This document shows, one piece after another, positions 7,988 through 15,046 of a stretch of DNA of 19,820 bases; position 1 is the first letter of the stretch, and each line of letters begins with the position of its first letter. The stretch spans positions 1 through 19,820 of the forward strand of contig JBKPAG010000044.1 of assembly GCA_046726315.1 (NCBI GenBank). Reading direction: 5' to 3'. A program made the translations under genes and the position numbers. Source of the stretch: JACVRX01 sp046726315. GTDB lineage: Bacteria; Actinomycetota; Actinomycetes; Jiangellales; Jiangellaceae. The notes below the pieces were generated by a model, which saw nothing but the letters and a program-made list of their open reading frames with translations, ran no database searches and was not told where the DNA came from.

Positions 7988-8029
7988 CTAGGTTCCTAGT
8001 ACTATAGAGCGTGTGTGAGCCGACCACAA
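7988..8029 (-). promoter_or_regulatory. Promoter and probable operators of the GntR-ABC operon
   Basis: On the minus strand TTGTGG (8029-8024) and TATAGT (8006-8001) are separated by 17 bp, a good housekeeping-type -35/-10 pair. The expected start point near 7994 falls inside an inverted repeat CTAGG-TT-CCTAG (7988-7999), and TAGTACTA (7997-8004) is a perfect palindrome overlapping the -10. This placement suits repression by the GntR protein encoded downstream. On the plus strand TACTAT (8000-8005) could act as a -10 for the divergent VOC gene, so both directions may be controlled. Confidence 0.6.
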
Positions 8030-8080
8030 CCGGATGAGTACCTTGACCCGCAGGACGAGCGGACGAGAGGTTTACGGACC

Positions 8081-8488
8081 ATGAACTGGACACTCGAGGT
8101 GGTCGTGGTCCCCGTGTCCGACGTCGACCACGCCAAGGCCTTCTACGCCGACCAGCTGGGCTTCAATGTCGACCACGACACCAAGATCAGCGATGGGAAC
8201 CGAGTCGTCCAGCTGACTCCGCCCGGTTCCGGCTGCTCGGTCGTCATCGGCGAAGGTGTGGTCCCGGACATGCCGCCGGGTTCGCTCAAGGGCCTGCAGC
8301 TCGTGGTACGCGACATCCACGCGGCGCGGGCGCATCTCCTGGGGCGCGGCGTGGACGTTAGCGAGGTCCAGGTCGTGGGCGAGAACCCAAGTCCGACCGG
8401 GAATGCTCTGGACAACGTCGGATTCGTTTTCTTCAGCGATCCCGACGGCAACGCATGGGCCGTGCAACAGATTTCGTCGCGCACCTAA
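8081..8488 (+). CDS. VOC (glyoxalase/bleomycin-resistance fold) protein
   Basis: A 135-residue protein starting MNWTLEVVVVPVSDVDHAKAFYADQLGF, the classic opening of a vicinal-oxygen-chelate domain. The second beta-alpha-beta module (LQLVVRDIHAARAHL) ends with VFFSDPDGNAWAVQQ, the usual family signature. Members bind metals, glyoxal adducts, dioxygenase substrates or drugs; this one cannot be assigned further. The start is uncertain: ATG at 8081 fits the family best, but the frame is open from a GTG at 8015, which lies close to a possible transcription start and would add 22 residues. It is divergent from the GntR operon and followed after 35 bp by the DUF1801 gene. Confidence 0.85.
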   Translation: MNWTLEVVVVPVSDVDHAKAFYADQLGFNVDHDTKISDGNRVVQLTPPGSGCSVVIGEGVVPDMPPGSLKGLQLVVRDIHAARAHLLGRGVDVSEVQVVGENPSPTGNALDNVGFVFFSDPDGNAWAVQQISSRT

Positions 8489-8523
8489 ACCCCGTCACCG
8501 GTCACGGCTAAGGTGGATCGGCC

Positions 8524-8919
8524 ATGACATACACCGCTGATCCGCGCGTTGACGCCTACATCGACTCCCTGCCCGACTGGCAGCAGGCCATCTGCCGCGA
8601 GGTCCGAGATATGGTCCATGCTGCCGACCCTGAGGTCACCGAGACCATCAAGTTCACCGGCCGTCCGTACTTCGTCTTGCAAGGCAACATCTGCGCGTTG
8701 TTGGCGGCGAAGGACCACGTCAACGTGTTTCTCTACGACGGAGCCATCGTGCCCGACCCGGAAGGAATCATCACCGGCGGCCACGACAACACGACCGCCC
8801 GGACCGTGGCCGTTCGTCAGGGTGAAACGATCAATGCGGCTGCCCTGACCGCCATGTTCAAGCAGATCATCGCCAACAACCGCGTCGGTGGTTGGCGCAA
8901 GCTGAAGCGCACCAGCTGA
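8524..8919 (+). CDS. DUF1801 domain protein
   Basis: A 131-residue cytosolic protein: RVDAYIDSLPDWQQAICREVRDMVHAADPEVTETIKF near the N-terminus and NICALLAAKDHVNVFLYDGA in the middle match DUF1801 (YdhG-like), a small alpha/beta fold of unknown biochemical role often encoded near stress genes. The start ATG is preceded by AAGGTGG about 8 bases upstream. It lies 35 bp behind the VOC gene on the same strand, so the two may form a unit. Its stop is 6 bp from the stop of the convergent SMP-30 gene. A second DUF1801 gene, only loosely similar, lies at 15575. Confidence 0.85.
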   Translation: MTYTADPRVDAYIDSLPDWQQAICREVRDMVHAADPEVTETIKFTGRPYFVLQGNICALLAAKDHVNVFLYDGAIVPDPEGIITGGHDNTTARTVAVRQGETINAAALTAMFKQIIANNRVGGWRKLKRTS

Positions 8920-8925
8920 TCCAGC

Positions 8926-9876
8926 TCAAACGCCGGTCGTATCGACATAGAGGGCATAGACGGACTGGCTTGCGGTCATGAACAGCCGGTTGCGTGCGGC
9001 ACCGCCGAAGCACAGATTGGCACATATTTCAGGCAGGACGATCTGCCCGATCCGGGCGCCGTCGGGGCCGAACACGTGGACGCCGTCAAAGCCGTCGCCG
9101 CCGCCGACAGCCGCCCACAGGTTGCCGTCGATATCGCAACGAATCCCATCTGCCCCGCCGGGACTCATGTCGGCGAAGAGCCGCCCAAAGCCGGCAGCTC
9201 CATCCGTGATGTCGTAGACCTGGATGCTCCTCGGCGTCGACCCGGAGTCGACGACGTAGAGCCGGGACTCGTCGGGACTGAAGCACAAGCCGTTGGGGCG
9301 TTCGAGGTCTCGGATCACAGGCTCGACAGCGCCGTCGTCGGGGGCCACCCGGTAAACCGCGGTAGGCAGCTCGAGTGTCGCCTGCCGTCCCTCGTAGTTC
9401 GACATGATCCCGTAACCGGGATCCGTGAACCACACCGAGCCGTCCGAAGCGACCACGACGTCGTTGGGTGCGTTGAGCGGCTTTCCCTCGAACTGGTCCA
9501 CGATCACAGTGATCGCGCCGTCGAATTCGGTCCTCGTCACTCGTCGAGTCAGGTGCTCACACGAGACCAGGCGGCCCTGCCGGTCGCGGGTGTGACCGTT
9601 GGCGTGGTTCGACGGGCTGCGGAATGTCGTTACCGAGCCGGTTTCCTCGTCCCACCGCAGCATCCGGTTGTTCGGAATGTCGCTCCACAGCAGGCACCGG
9701 TGGTCGCCGAACCAGACCGGCCCCTCGGCCCATCGGGATCCGGTTGCGATCCGCTCGACCGCTGCGTTGCCGAGCCGGTATTCCTCGAATTGGGGTTCGA
9801 GGACTCGGACGGCAGGATCGGGGTAGCGGACCGGTCCGTCGGACCAGCGATCCCGGGTCAGCGGTGGATACTCCAT
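8926..9876 (-). CDS. SMP-30/gluconolactonase/LRE family protein
   Basis: A 316-residue six-bladed beta-propeller hydrolase. The metal-site residues expected of SMP-30 lactonases can be placed: Glu51 (RWAEGPVW), Asn138 (NAPNDV), Asn195 (RPNGLCFSPDE) and Asp210 (LYVVDS). The repeats DGSVWFTDPGYG and DGNLWAAVGGG are typical blades. The family hydrolyses sugar lactones such as gluconolactone. ATG at 9876 is chosen because GGAG lies 6 bases before it; an ATG at 9888 is possible, and the frame open back to 10179 would run through the divergent SDR gene and is rejected. It has no signal peptide. The divergent SDR gene only 60 bp away suggests joint use: oxidation of a sugar to a lactone, then ring opening. 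The exact sugar is unknown. Confidence 0.88.
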   Translation of the reverse strand: MEYPPLTRDRWSDGPVRYPDPAVRVLEPQFEEYRLGNAAVERIATGSRWAEGPVWFGDHRCLLWSDIPNNRMLRWDEETGSVTTFRSPSNHANGHTRDRQGRLVSCEHLTRRVTRTEFDGAITVIVDQFEGKPLNAPNDVVVASDGSVWFTDPGYGIMSNYEGRQATLELPTAVYRVAPDDGAVEPVIRDLERPNGLCFSPDESRLYVVDSGSTPRSIQVYDITDGAAGFGRLFADMSPGGADGIRCDIDGNLWAAVGGGDGFDGVHVFGPDGARIGQIVLPEICANLCFGGAARNRLFMTASQSVYALYVDTTGV

Positions 9877-9936
9877 GTTCAACTCCATCAGGACGTTCGT
9901 CGTCCGGCGCATCGTCGCAGACGCAGGGGAGGATAG

Positions 9937-10698
9937 ATGGCCGAACGCCTGTCGAGGATCGCAGTTGTGACCGGAGCGGGGAGCGGCATCGGAGCAGGAG
10001 TCACGTTGGCCTTGGCCGGCGATGGTTGGGACGTCGTGATGGCCGGCCGTCGACCCGACGTGCTCGCGTCGGTCGCCGAGCGAGGGGCCGAATTGCCTGG
10101 CAGGCTCGACCCGGTGCCGACCGACGTCACCGACGAGGCGTCCGTGCGCGCGCTTTTCGACTTTGCTGTGGAGCGGCACGGTCGGGTCGACCTACTGTTC
10201 AACAACGCTGGCACAGGGACACCGGCCCGCGATCTCGACACTGTTCCCCTGACGGAATGGAATGCCGTGGTCGCGGTCAACCTCACTGGCGCCTTCCTCT
10301 GCACGCGCGAGGCGTTCCGAGTGATGCGGACGCAGCAGCCGCGTGGTGGCCGAATCATCAACAATGGTTCGATCTCGGCTCATGCGCCGCGGCCGCAGTC
10401 GGTCGCGTATACCGCGACCAAACACGCGATCACCGGTCTGACGAAGTCCACCTCACTCGACGGCCGGGCGTACGACATTGCCTGCGGGCAGATCGACATC
10501 GGCAACGCCGAGACCGACCTGACCGAGCGGATGGCTGTTGGCGTAATGCAGGCGGATGGCAGTGTCCGCCCCGAGCCGCGGATGGACGTCACCGATGTCG
10601 GCCGCGCGGTGGTCTACATGGCCGGGCTGCCGCTGGACACGAACGTCGCGACCATGACGGTCATGGCGACCAAGATGCCGTTCGTCGGTCGCGGCTAA
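9937..10698 (+). CDS. Short-chain dehydrogenase/reductase (classical SDR)
   Basis: A 253-residue NAD(P)-dependent oxidoreductase. It has the cofactor-binding TGAGSGIG (12-19), NNAG (89-92), the VNLTGAF helix with Asn115, and the catalytic set Ser145, Tyr158 and Lys162 (YTATK). The GRR after the second beta strand (AGRRPDV) hints at NADP, but this is not decisive. The length is normal. A GGGGAGG site precedes the ATG at 9937. It is divergent from the gluconolactonase-like gene, whose likely substrate is an SDR sugar-oxidation product. A short inverted repeat GGACG-TTCGT-CGTCC at 9891-9905 lies between them. The next gene follows 42 bp downstream. Confidence 0.92.
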   Translation: MAERLSRIAVVTGAGSGIGAGVTLALAGDGWDVVMAGRRPDVLASVAERGAELPGRLDPVPTDVTDEASVRALFDFAVERHGRVDLLFNNAGTGTPARDLDTVPLTEWNAVVAVNLTGAFLCTREAFRVMRTQQPRGGRIINNGSISAHAPRPQSVAYTATKHAITGLTKSTSLDGRAYDIACGQIDIGNAETDLTERMAVGVMQADGSVRPEPRMDVTDVGRAVVYMAGLPLDTNVATMTVMATKMPFVGRG

Positions 10699-10740
10699 GA
10701 ACCATGCTCGCCCGACGCAGCTCATGCGAAGGAGGAAGCG

Positions 10741-11166
10741 ATGGCTGGGAAGGTCGATTTCACGAGCGAAGAATGGGAGGCCCTGCAGAAGGGCGTGACC
10801 GGAGCCGGGGTCTTGGTCTCGCTCGCGGATCGCGGCTTCTTCGACACGTTCAAGGAAGTCGGTGCCCTCGCGAAGCATCTGGCTGAGGCACGAAGGGAGA
10901 GCACGAGCCCACTCATCCGAGAGCTGGCCGAGGTGCGCGGCACCGGCTTCGGGTTCACCTCGTCGCCGCAGGAGGTAGAGACCGAGACGCTTCAGGCGTT
11001 GCGCTCGTCGATGAGCACACTCCAGTCGAAGGCGCCGGACGACGCGCTGGCTTACCGCGAGTTTGTGCTCACCGTGGCGCGGTCCGTCGGCGGGGCGGCA
11101 AAGGAGACCGCTGTGGCCGAAAGCGACGCCATCGACAAGATCGAGGCGGCTCTGCAAACGTCATGA
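10741..11166 (+). CDS. Conserved actinobacterial hypothetical protein
   Basis: A 141-residue, mostly helical cytosolic protein starting MAGKVDFTSEEWEALQKGVTGAG, with no membrane segment and no catalytic motif I recognise. The opening and the later LAYREFVLTVARSVGGAAKE and DAIDKIEAAL segments resemble a group of uncharacterised actinobacterial proteins I remember beginning MAGKVxFTxEEWxxL. Their function is unknown. A strong AAGGAGG site 5 bases before the ATG supports expression. It follows the SDR gene by 42 bp on the same strand, and its end lies 23 bp from the end of the convergent sigma factor gene. Confidence 0.75.
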   Translation: MAGKVDFTSEEWEALQKGVTGAGVLVSLADRGFFDTFKEVGALAKHLAEARRESTSPLIRELAEVRGTGFGFTSSPQEVETETLQALRSSMSTLQSKAPDDALAYREFVLTVARSVGGAAKETAVAESDAIDKIEAALQTS

Positions 11167-11189
11167 CCATCGCGGCGAGGGTTGGTGCA

Positions 11190-12065
11190 TCAGTCGTCGA
11201 GGACGGCCAGGTCGAGCTTTTGGAGGCGCTCAGGGTCGGCGAGTATGTCGATGCCGACGATCTTTCTGTGCGTGATCGTGAATTCGAAGACCACGCGCGG
11301 CCGTCCGCGTGACGCCCATATGGCTCCCACGGCTCCGTTCACCAGCGCCGCCTGGGCGAACCTGGCCCGCCCCGAGAAAGTCTCGGCCACGGCCGCCGCG
11401 CCGCGGATCTCCGACGATGCGCCCATTTGTACGGCGGCGCTGTCGGCTCGGAACACGACGTCTGCGTCGAGCACAGCAAGAAGCGCGCCAAAGTCACCGC
11501 CGCGTGACGCAGCGAGGAAAGCGTCGACGACCTCTCGCTTGCGGAGGAAGTCCGCGTCGGGAACCGTGGCGTTTCCCTGCACCCGGCGACGTGCGCGGCT
11601 GGCCAGCTGCCGTGCAGCCGCGGGAGAGCGCCTTACGACAGGAGCGATCTCATCGAAAGGCACAGCGAACGTGTCGTGCAGGACGAACGCGACCCGCTCG
11701 GCGGGAGTCAACGTCTCGAGCACTACCAGCAGCGCGAGACCGACTGAGTCGGCCAGGAGCGCTTCGTGCTCCGGGTCGATCACGTCCCCATGGCTCCCGA
11801 TCGGCTGGAGCTGATGCACGTCCAGCGGCTCCTCACGCCGCGACATGCGCGAACGCAGCATGTCCAGGCATACGCGGGCGACGACCGTCGTGAGCCATCC
11901 ACGTAGGTTCTCGATTCTTGTTGTGTCAGAGCGGCTGAGCTGTAGCCAGGCTTCCTGGACGGCGTCGTCCGCCTCGCTCGCCGAGCCGAGCATCCGGTAC
12001 GCCACTGACCGCAGGTGGGCACGTTGGGCCTCGACCTGTTCGGCCAGCCAGTCATGTTCGTCCAT
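11190..12065 (-). CDS. ECF sigma factor with C-terminal SnoaL-like domain (SigJ/ECF41-like)
   Basis: A 291-residue protein. Sigma region 2 spans about residues 10-75 (LRSVAYRMLGSASEADDAVQEAWL, then LRGWLTTVVARVCLDMLRSR); region 4 about 118-162 (LTPAERVAFVLHDTFAVPFDEIAPVVRRSPAAARQ); the rest (175-291) is a SnoaL-like fold, as in SigJ and ECF41 sigma factors, where the fused domain controls activity in place of an anti-sigma factor. ADPERL (276-281) corresponds to the NPDKL-type motif, while the DGGGK-type motif expected near residue 208 reads RADSAAVQM instead. The start is the ATG at 12065 with a likely autoregulated promoter just upstream. It is divergent from a VOC gene, a candidate target. 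The inducing signal is unknown. Confidence 0.9.
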   Translation of the reverse strand: MDEHDWLAEQVEAQRAHLRSVAYRMLGSASEADDAVQEAWLQLSRSDTTRIENLRGWLTTVVARVCLDMLRSRMSRREEPLDVHQLQPIGSHGDVIDPEHEALLADSVGLALLVVLETLTPAERVAFVLHDTFAVPFDEIAPVVRRSPAAARQLASRARRRVQGNATVPDADFLRKREVVDAFLAASRGGDFGALLAVLDADVVFRADSAAVQMGASSEIRGAAAVAETFSGRARFAQAALVNGAVGAIWASRGRPRVVFEFTITHRKIVGIDILADPERLQKLDLAVLDD

Positions 12066-12077
12066 TGGTCACGTTCC

Positions 12078-12104
12078 TACGCTGTGAACCCAATCGATGT
12101 GACA
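12078..12104 (-). promoter_or_regulatory. Candidate ECF41-type promoter upstream of the SnoaL-fused sigma factor
   Basis: On the minus strand TGTCACA (12104-12098) is followed after exactly 16 bp by CGTA (12081-12078). From memory, ECF41 target promoters read TGTCACA at -35 and CGTC at -10 with about this spacing. The predicted start point is about 5 bases before the ATG at 12065, so the message would be nearly leaderless. This suggests that the sigma factor transcribes its own gene. Confidence 0.55.
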
Positions 12105-12116
12105 AAGGAGACAACC

Positions 12117-12503
12117 GTGGCTCTTCAGGTGACCGCCATCATGCTTGGTGTCGAGGACCTGGCTCGCTCCAAGAAGTTCTACGGCGAAGGGTTGGGCTGC
12201 ACGATCGACCAGGACTATCCCAATTTCGTGTCGTTCAGCCTGGGTGCCGGGTCGTCGTCGTTGGCTCTCTACGAACGGGAGGCAGCAGCTCGAGATGCCG
12301 GCGTCTCTTCCGAAGGATCCGGATTCCGGGGTGCGTCGTTCCACTTCATCGTCCCATCGAGGGAAGCCGTGGACGAGGTCATCGGCGACGCCGTGGCCGC
12401 CGGTGGCGGCGTCGTGAAAGGGGCGGCAGCCGTTCAGTGGGGGTATTTCGGGTACTTCAGCGACCCGGACGGCTACCTCTGGAAGGTCGCGTCCGCTTCC
12501 TGA
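12117..12503 (+). CDS. VOC family protein
   Basis: A 128-residue protein opening VALQVTAIMLGVEDLARSKKFYGEGLG and closing WGYFGYFSDPDGYLWKVASA, the two halves of a vicinal-oxygen-chelate domain. The start is GTG at 12117, set by AAAGGAG 6-7 bases upstream; longer readings would run back into the sigma factor. The central part FRGASFHFIVPSREAVDEVIGDAVAAGG is the second module. Enzymatic role is unknown. It is divergent from the SnoaL-fused sigma factor, with about 50 bp between start codons. ECF41-type sigma factors commonly regulate a neighbouring oxidoreductase or small-molecule protein, so it may be a target. It ends 133 bp from the convergent ECF42 gene. Confidence 0.85.
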   Translation: MALQVTAIMLGVEDLARSKKFYGEGLGCTIDQDYPNFVSFSLGAGSSSLALYEREAAARDAGVSSEGSGFRGASFHFIVPSREAVDEVIGDAVAAGGGVVKGAAAVQWGYFGYFSDPDGYLWKVASAS

Positions 12504-12636
12504 CACCCATCATGATCCAGGGTCGACCTCGCTGCTCCGACTCGACCGCTACTCGTGTGGTGCCGAGCATCGGGCATGGCATGGGCACGAGATGTCGAGC
12601 CCACCGGCCCGTTTCGGACCTTCACCGAGGTGGGGC

Positions 12637-13878
12637 TCACTGGTCGTCTGTGAGGCGGCCGGCTCGAGCGTGGAGGTAGCGCTGTTGCGGCTGGCTCATT
12701 GTCCGCCGGGCCGCCAGCTCGTAAGAGTCGCGCGCCGCCACACGGTCACCGGCCATCTCCAGAAGGTGTGCGCGGACCGCATGCAGCCGGTGGTCCTCGG
12801 CGATGCGCTCGTCGGCCTCGAGCCCTTTGAGTAGGTCAAGCCCCGCCTGCGCGCCATGGGCCATGGCCACCGCCACGGCGTGGTTCAGCGCCACCATGGG
12901 GTTGTCAGAGATCTGCAGCAGCAACTCATACAGCGCCGTGATCTGTGGCCAGTCGGTTGCGTCGGCGCTGGAAGCCTCGTCATGGATCGCGGCGATCGCC
13001 GCCTGGAGCTGGTACGGGCCGGCAGTCCCCCGAGGCAGCACGTCGGAGACGAGTGCGACACCTTCGGCGATGTAGTCGGCATTCCAGAGGCTTCGGTCCT
13101 GCTCGGCCATCGGGATCAGCCCGCCGTCTGGTCCGGTGCGCGCAGCCCGGCGCGCGTCGGTGAGCAGCATGAGCGCAAGCAGGCCAGTGACCTCGGCGTC
13201 AACAGGCAGCAGGCGGTGAACCATGCGGGTGAGCCGAACCGCCTCGGCCGACAGGTCACTGCGCTGCAGGCTTGGCCCTGACGTCGCGGCGTAGCCCTCG
13301 TTGAAGATGAGGTAGAGCACGTGCAGAACCGCCCTCAGCCGTTTGCTGCGTTCCGCGTCAGGAGGCAGGCCGAAGGGGACACCGCTGTCCTTGATGCGCC
13401 GCTTGGCCCGGCTGATGCGCCGGGCCATGGTCGCCTCCGGTACCAGGAACGCGCGGGCGATCTCCGCGGTTGTCAGGCCGCCAACAGCGCGCAGTGTCAA
13501 CGCGATCTGCGATGTCGGCGACAGCGACGGGTGGCAGCACATGAACAGCAGGATGAGTGTGTCGTCGGATTCCGCAGGACGGTCGGCAGCGGGCGCCAGG
13601 CGTTGATCGGGCAGGGTCCACCGGGCGACGGTGTCCTCCCGGCGTTGGCGAGCCTGCTCGCTGCGCAGCAGGTCGGTCAGCCGACGTGAGGCCACCGTGA
13701 TCAGCCAGCCCAGCGGGTTGCCCGGGATTCCCTCCTTCGGCCACTGCAGGGCGGCCGCGAGGAGGGCCTCCTGCGTCGCGTCCTCGGCCGTATCGAAGTG
13801 CCCGAAGCGCCGGACCACGGCACCGAGGGCCTGTGGCGCCAACCGCCGGAGCAGGTCCTCGACGTCGTTGTCGGTCAC
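12637..13878 (-). CDS. ECF42-type RNA polymerase sigma factor with long C-terminal extension
   Basis: A 413-residue protein. Region 2 spans about 10-75 (FGHFDTAEDATQEALLAAALQWP, GNPLGWLITVASRRLTDLLR); region 4 about 110-165 (LFMCCHPSLSPTSQIALTLRAVGGLTTAEIARAFLVPEATMARRISRAKRRI). The remaining roughly 240 residues are a TPR-like helical extension with the ECF42 hallmarks DWPQITALYELL and NPMVALNHAVAVAM. The extension replaces an anti-sigma factor in this group. Start is GTG at 13878, 8 bp after the stop of the YCII gene, with little ribosome site of its own, so translation is probably coupled. ECF42 genes lie beside YCII/DGPF-type proteins in many actinobacteria, as here. Confidence 0.93.
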   Translation of the reverse strand: MTDNDVEDLLRRLAPQALGAVVRRFGHFDTAEDATQEALLAAALQWPKEGIPGNPLGWLITVASRRLTDLLRSEQARQRREDTVARWTLPDQRLAPAADRPAESDDTLILLFMCCHPSLSPTSQIALTLRAVGGLTTAEIARAFLVPEATMARRISRAKRRIKDSGVPFGLPPDAERSKRLRAVLHVLYLIFNEGYAATSGPSLQRSDLSAEAVRLTRMVHRLLPVDAEVTGLLALMLLTDARRAARTGPDGGLIPMAEQDRSLWNADYIAEGVALVSDVLPRGTAGPYQLQAAIAAIHDEASSADATDWPQITALYELLLQISDNPMVALNHAVAVAMAHGAQAGLDLLKGLEADERIAEDHRLHAVRAHLLEMAGDRVAARDSYELAARRTMSQPQQRYLHARAGRLTDDQ

Positions 13879-13886
13879 GGCGTTTG

Positions 13887-14288
13887 CTATACGTCCAGCT
13901 CGGCGACGCTGTCGATGATCGGCCGCACATCCACGTATTCATCGTCCGCGTCCGGGTTGACCAGGCCCGCAGCAATCTCGGCCGCCCGGTCGAAGCTGTC
14001 GCACTCGACGATCGTGTAGCCGGCGAGGACCTCCTGGGTCTCCGGGTACGGACCGTCGGTCACCACCGGGACGCCGTTCTGCAGCTGGACTCTCCGCGCG
14101 TGCACTGGAGCAGTCAGCCCTCGGGCGTCGACCAGCTCCCCGGACTCCTCCAACTTCTGGTGGAACGACTGCATGTACGCATACATCGCCTGGACGTCCT
14201 CCGCGGACATGGCCGGCTTGCCGGTGGGCTTCCCGGCCAGGACGTCGTAGTCCTGTTGCGAGCCGTACAGCATGATCATGTACTTCAT
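13887..14288 (-). CDS. YCII-related (DGPF-type) protein, partner of ECF42
   Basis: A 133-residue cytosolic protein beginning MKYMIMLYGSQQDYD, with VTDGPYPETQEVLAGYTIVE (77-96) carrying the DGPF-like motif (here DGPY, 78-81) followed by the NPDADDEYVDVRPI tail region. YCII proteins have a ferredoxin-like fold and are the usual partners and targets of ECF42 sigma factors. Their biochemical role is not settled. ATG at 14288 is chosen because GAGGAGA stands 4-5 bases before it, while the longer frame has no such site. The sigma factor gene follows 8 bp later, forming a two-gene operon with a likely ECF promoter about 50 bp upstream. Confidence 0.9.
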   Translation of the reverse strand: MKYMIMLYGSQQDYDVLAGKPTGKPAMSAEDVQAMYAYMQSFHQKLEESGELVDARGLTAPVHARRVQLQNGVPVVTDGPYPETQEVLAGYTIVECDSFDRAAEIAAGLVNPDADDEYVDVRPIIDSVAELDV

Positions 14289-14336
14289 GATCTCTCCTCT
14301 CGGGCTGGCACCTCTGCTGTGCCTCCTACCCGAGAC

Positions 14337-14363
14337 GTCGAGGCCAGCGGGCCATCCCGGACA
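14337..14363 (-). promoter_or_regulatory. Candidate ECF42-type promoter upstream of the YCII gene
   Basis: On the minus strand TGTCCG (14363-14358) is followed after 17 bp by CGAC (14340-14337), about 50 bp before the YCII ATG. As I recall, ECF42 promoters carry TGTCGA at -35 and CGA(T/C) at -10. The -10 matches and the -35 matches at its first four positions. Autoregulation of the YCII-sigma operon is inferred. Confidence 0.4.
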
Positions 14364-14419
14364 TCTTCGGTGATGCTCGCCGTGGTGCTTGTCGGCACTG
14401 AAGGACTGGTCAGTGCATG

Positions 14420-14920
14420 TCAAACCGGAAAGTCGTTTGGGTGCGGCTGCTTGGCAAATGCCAGCACCTTGCGCGTTTCTATCCGAAACACTGCGGCGGC
14501 ATCGTCTCCCGATCCGAAGACGCCGTCGCCGACGTCGAAATGCCAGACGCTGCCGTACTTGGCCTCGTACGCATCTGCCAGACGCTGCAACGTCGCTCGG
14601 CCCGTCACTCGATCGGCCGTCCCCTCCACCACGACATCAATACCCTGAGCCCAGGAGTTGTTGCCCGTGGTGAGCGCGACATGTTGATGGTGTTCGAGAT
14701 TGCGAGCCTTCTGTTCCCGAAGACCGGTGCAGAAGTGCACAGCTCCGTCGTGCCACACCCCAATCAGGGGAGTGACGTGCGGTCGGGCATCGGTCCGCAC
14801 CGTGGTCAGCCAGTAGAGCTCGGCCACGTCCAGAGCATGCACAGCCTCAGGCCACGAGGTGGGTCCGGAATCCGGGTCACTGAACCTGCTGTCGAACTCG
14901 GCAGTCGGCTGTGTAGCCAT
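14420..14920 (-). CDS. Pyridoxamine 5'-phosphate oxidase family protein (FMN/F420-binding split barrel)
   Basis: A 166-residue protein. The core AELYWLTTVRTDARPHVTPLIGVWHDGAVHFCTG (about residues 33-66) and the following QKARNLEHHQHVALTTGNNSW match the split-barrel flavin-binding fold of the PPOX superfamily; VVVEGTADRVTG is the next strand pair. Such actinobacterial proteins bind FMN or coenzyme F420 and reduce diverse small molecules; the true pyridoxamine phosphate oxidase role is unlikely without the full PdxH motif set. ATG at 14920 is chosen for the GGAGG site 6 bases upstream, although a GTG precedes it directly. It lies 131 bp upstream of the YCII-ECF42 operon on the same strand and may or may not be co-transcribed. 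Confidence 0.87.
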   Translation of the reverse strand: MATQPTAEFDSRFSDPDSGPTSWPEAVHALDVAELYWLTTVRTDARPHVTPLIGVWHDGAVHFCTGLREQKARNLEHHQHVALTTGNNSWAQGIDVVVEGTADRVTGRATLQRLADAYEAKYGSVWHFDVGDGVFGSGDDAAAVFRIETRKVLAFAKQPHPNDFPV

Positions 14921-15046
14921 CACTGACCTCCTCGGTCGGGGTGCGCCTCAAGGTAGACGGTCCAGCCGGCTGAAACTCATGCCGATCCCGATCCAGGGAT
15001 GTTGCTCATACTGTCCGAGCGAGATGGATCAGCGACGAGTCCTGAA

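Noticed and set aside
6721..8007. Long plus-strand open frame (428 codons) opposite the ABC operon
   Set aside because: It is antisense to three well-supported overlapping genes and arises from their G/C-rich third positions; its translation is low-complexity and has no recognisable domain.
9877..10179. N-terminal extension of the lactonase frame
   Set aside because: It would overlap the divergent SDR gene; ATG at 9876 has a good GGAG site and matches family length.
9624..10886. Long plus-strand open frame (420 codons) across the lactonase start and the SDR gene
   Set aside because: It overlaps the SDR gene in another frame; the translation is Arg/Ser-rich and lacks domain features, while the SDR frame has every catalytic motif.
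13833..14648. Plus-strand open frame (271 codons) opposite YCII and the PPOX-family gene
   Set aside because: It is antisense to two recognised genes, and there is no domain or ribosome-site support.
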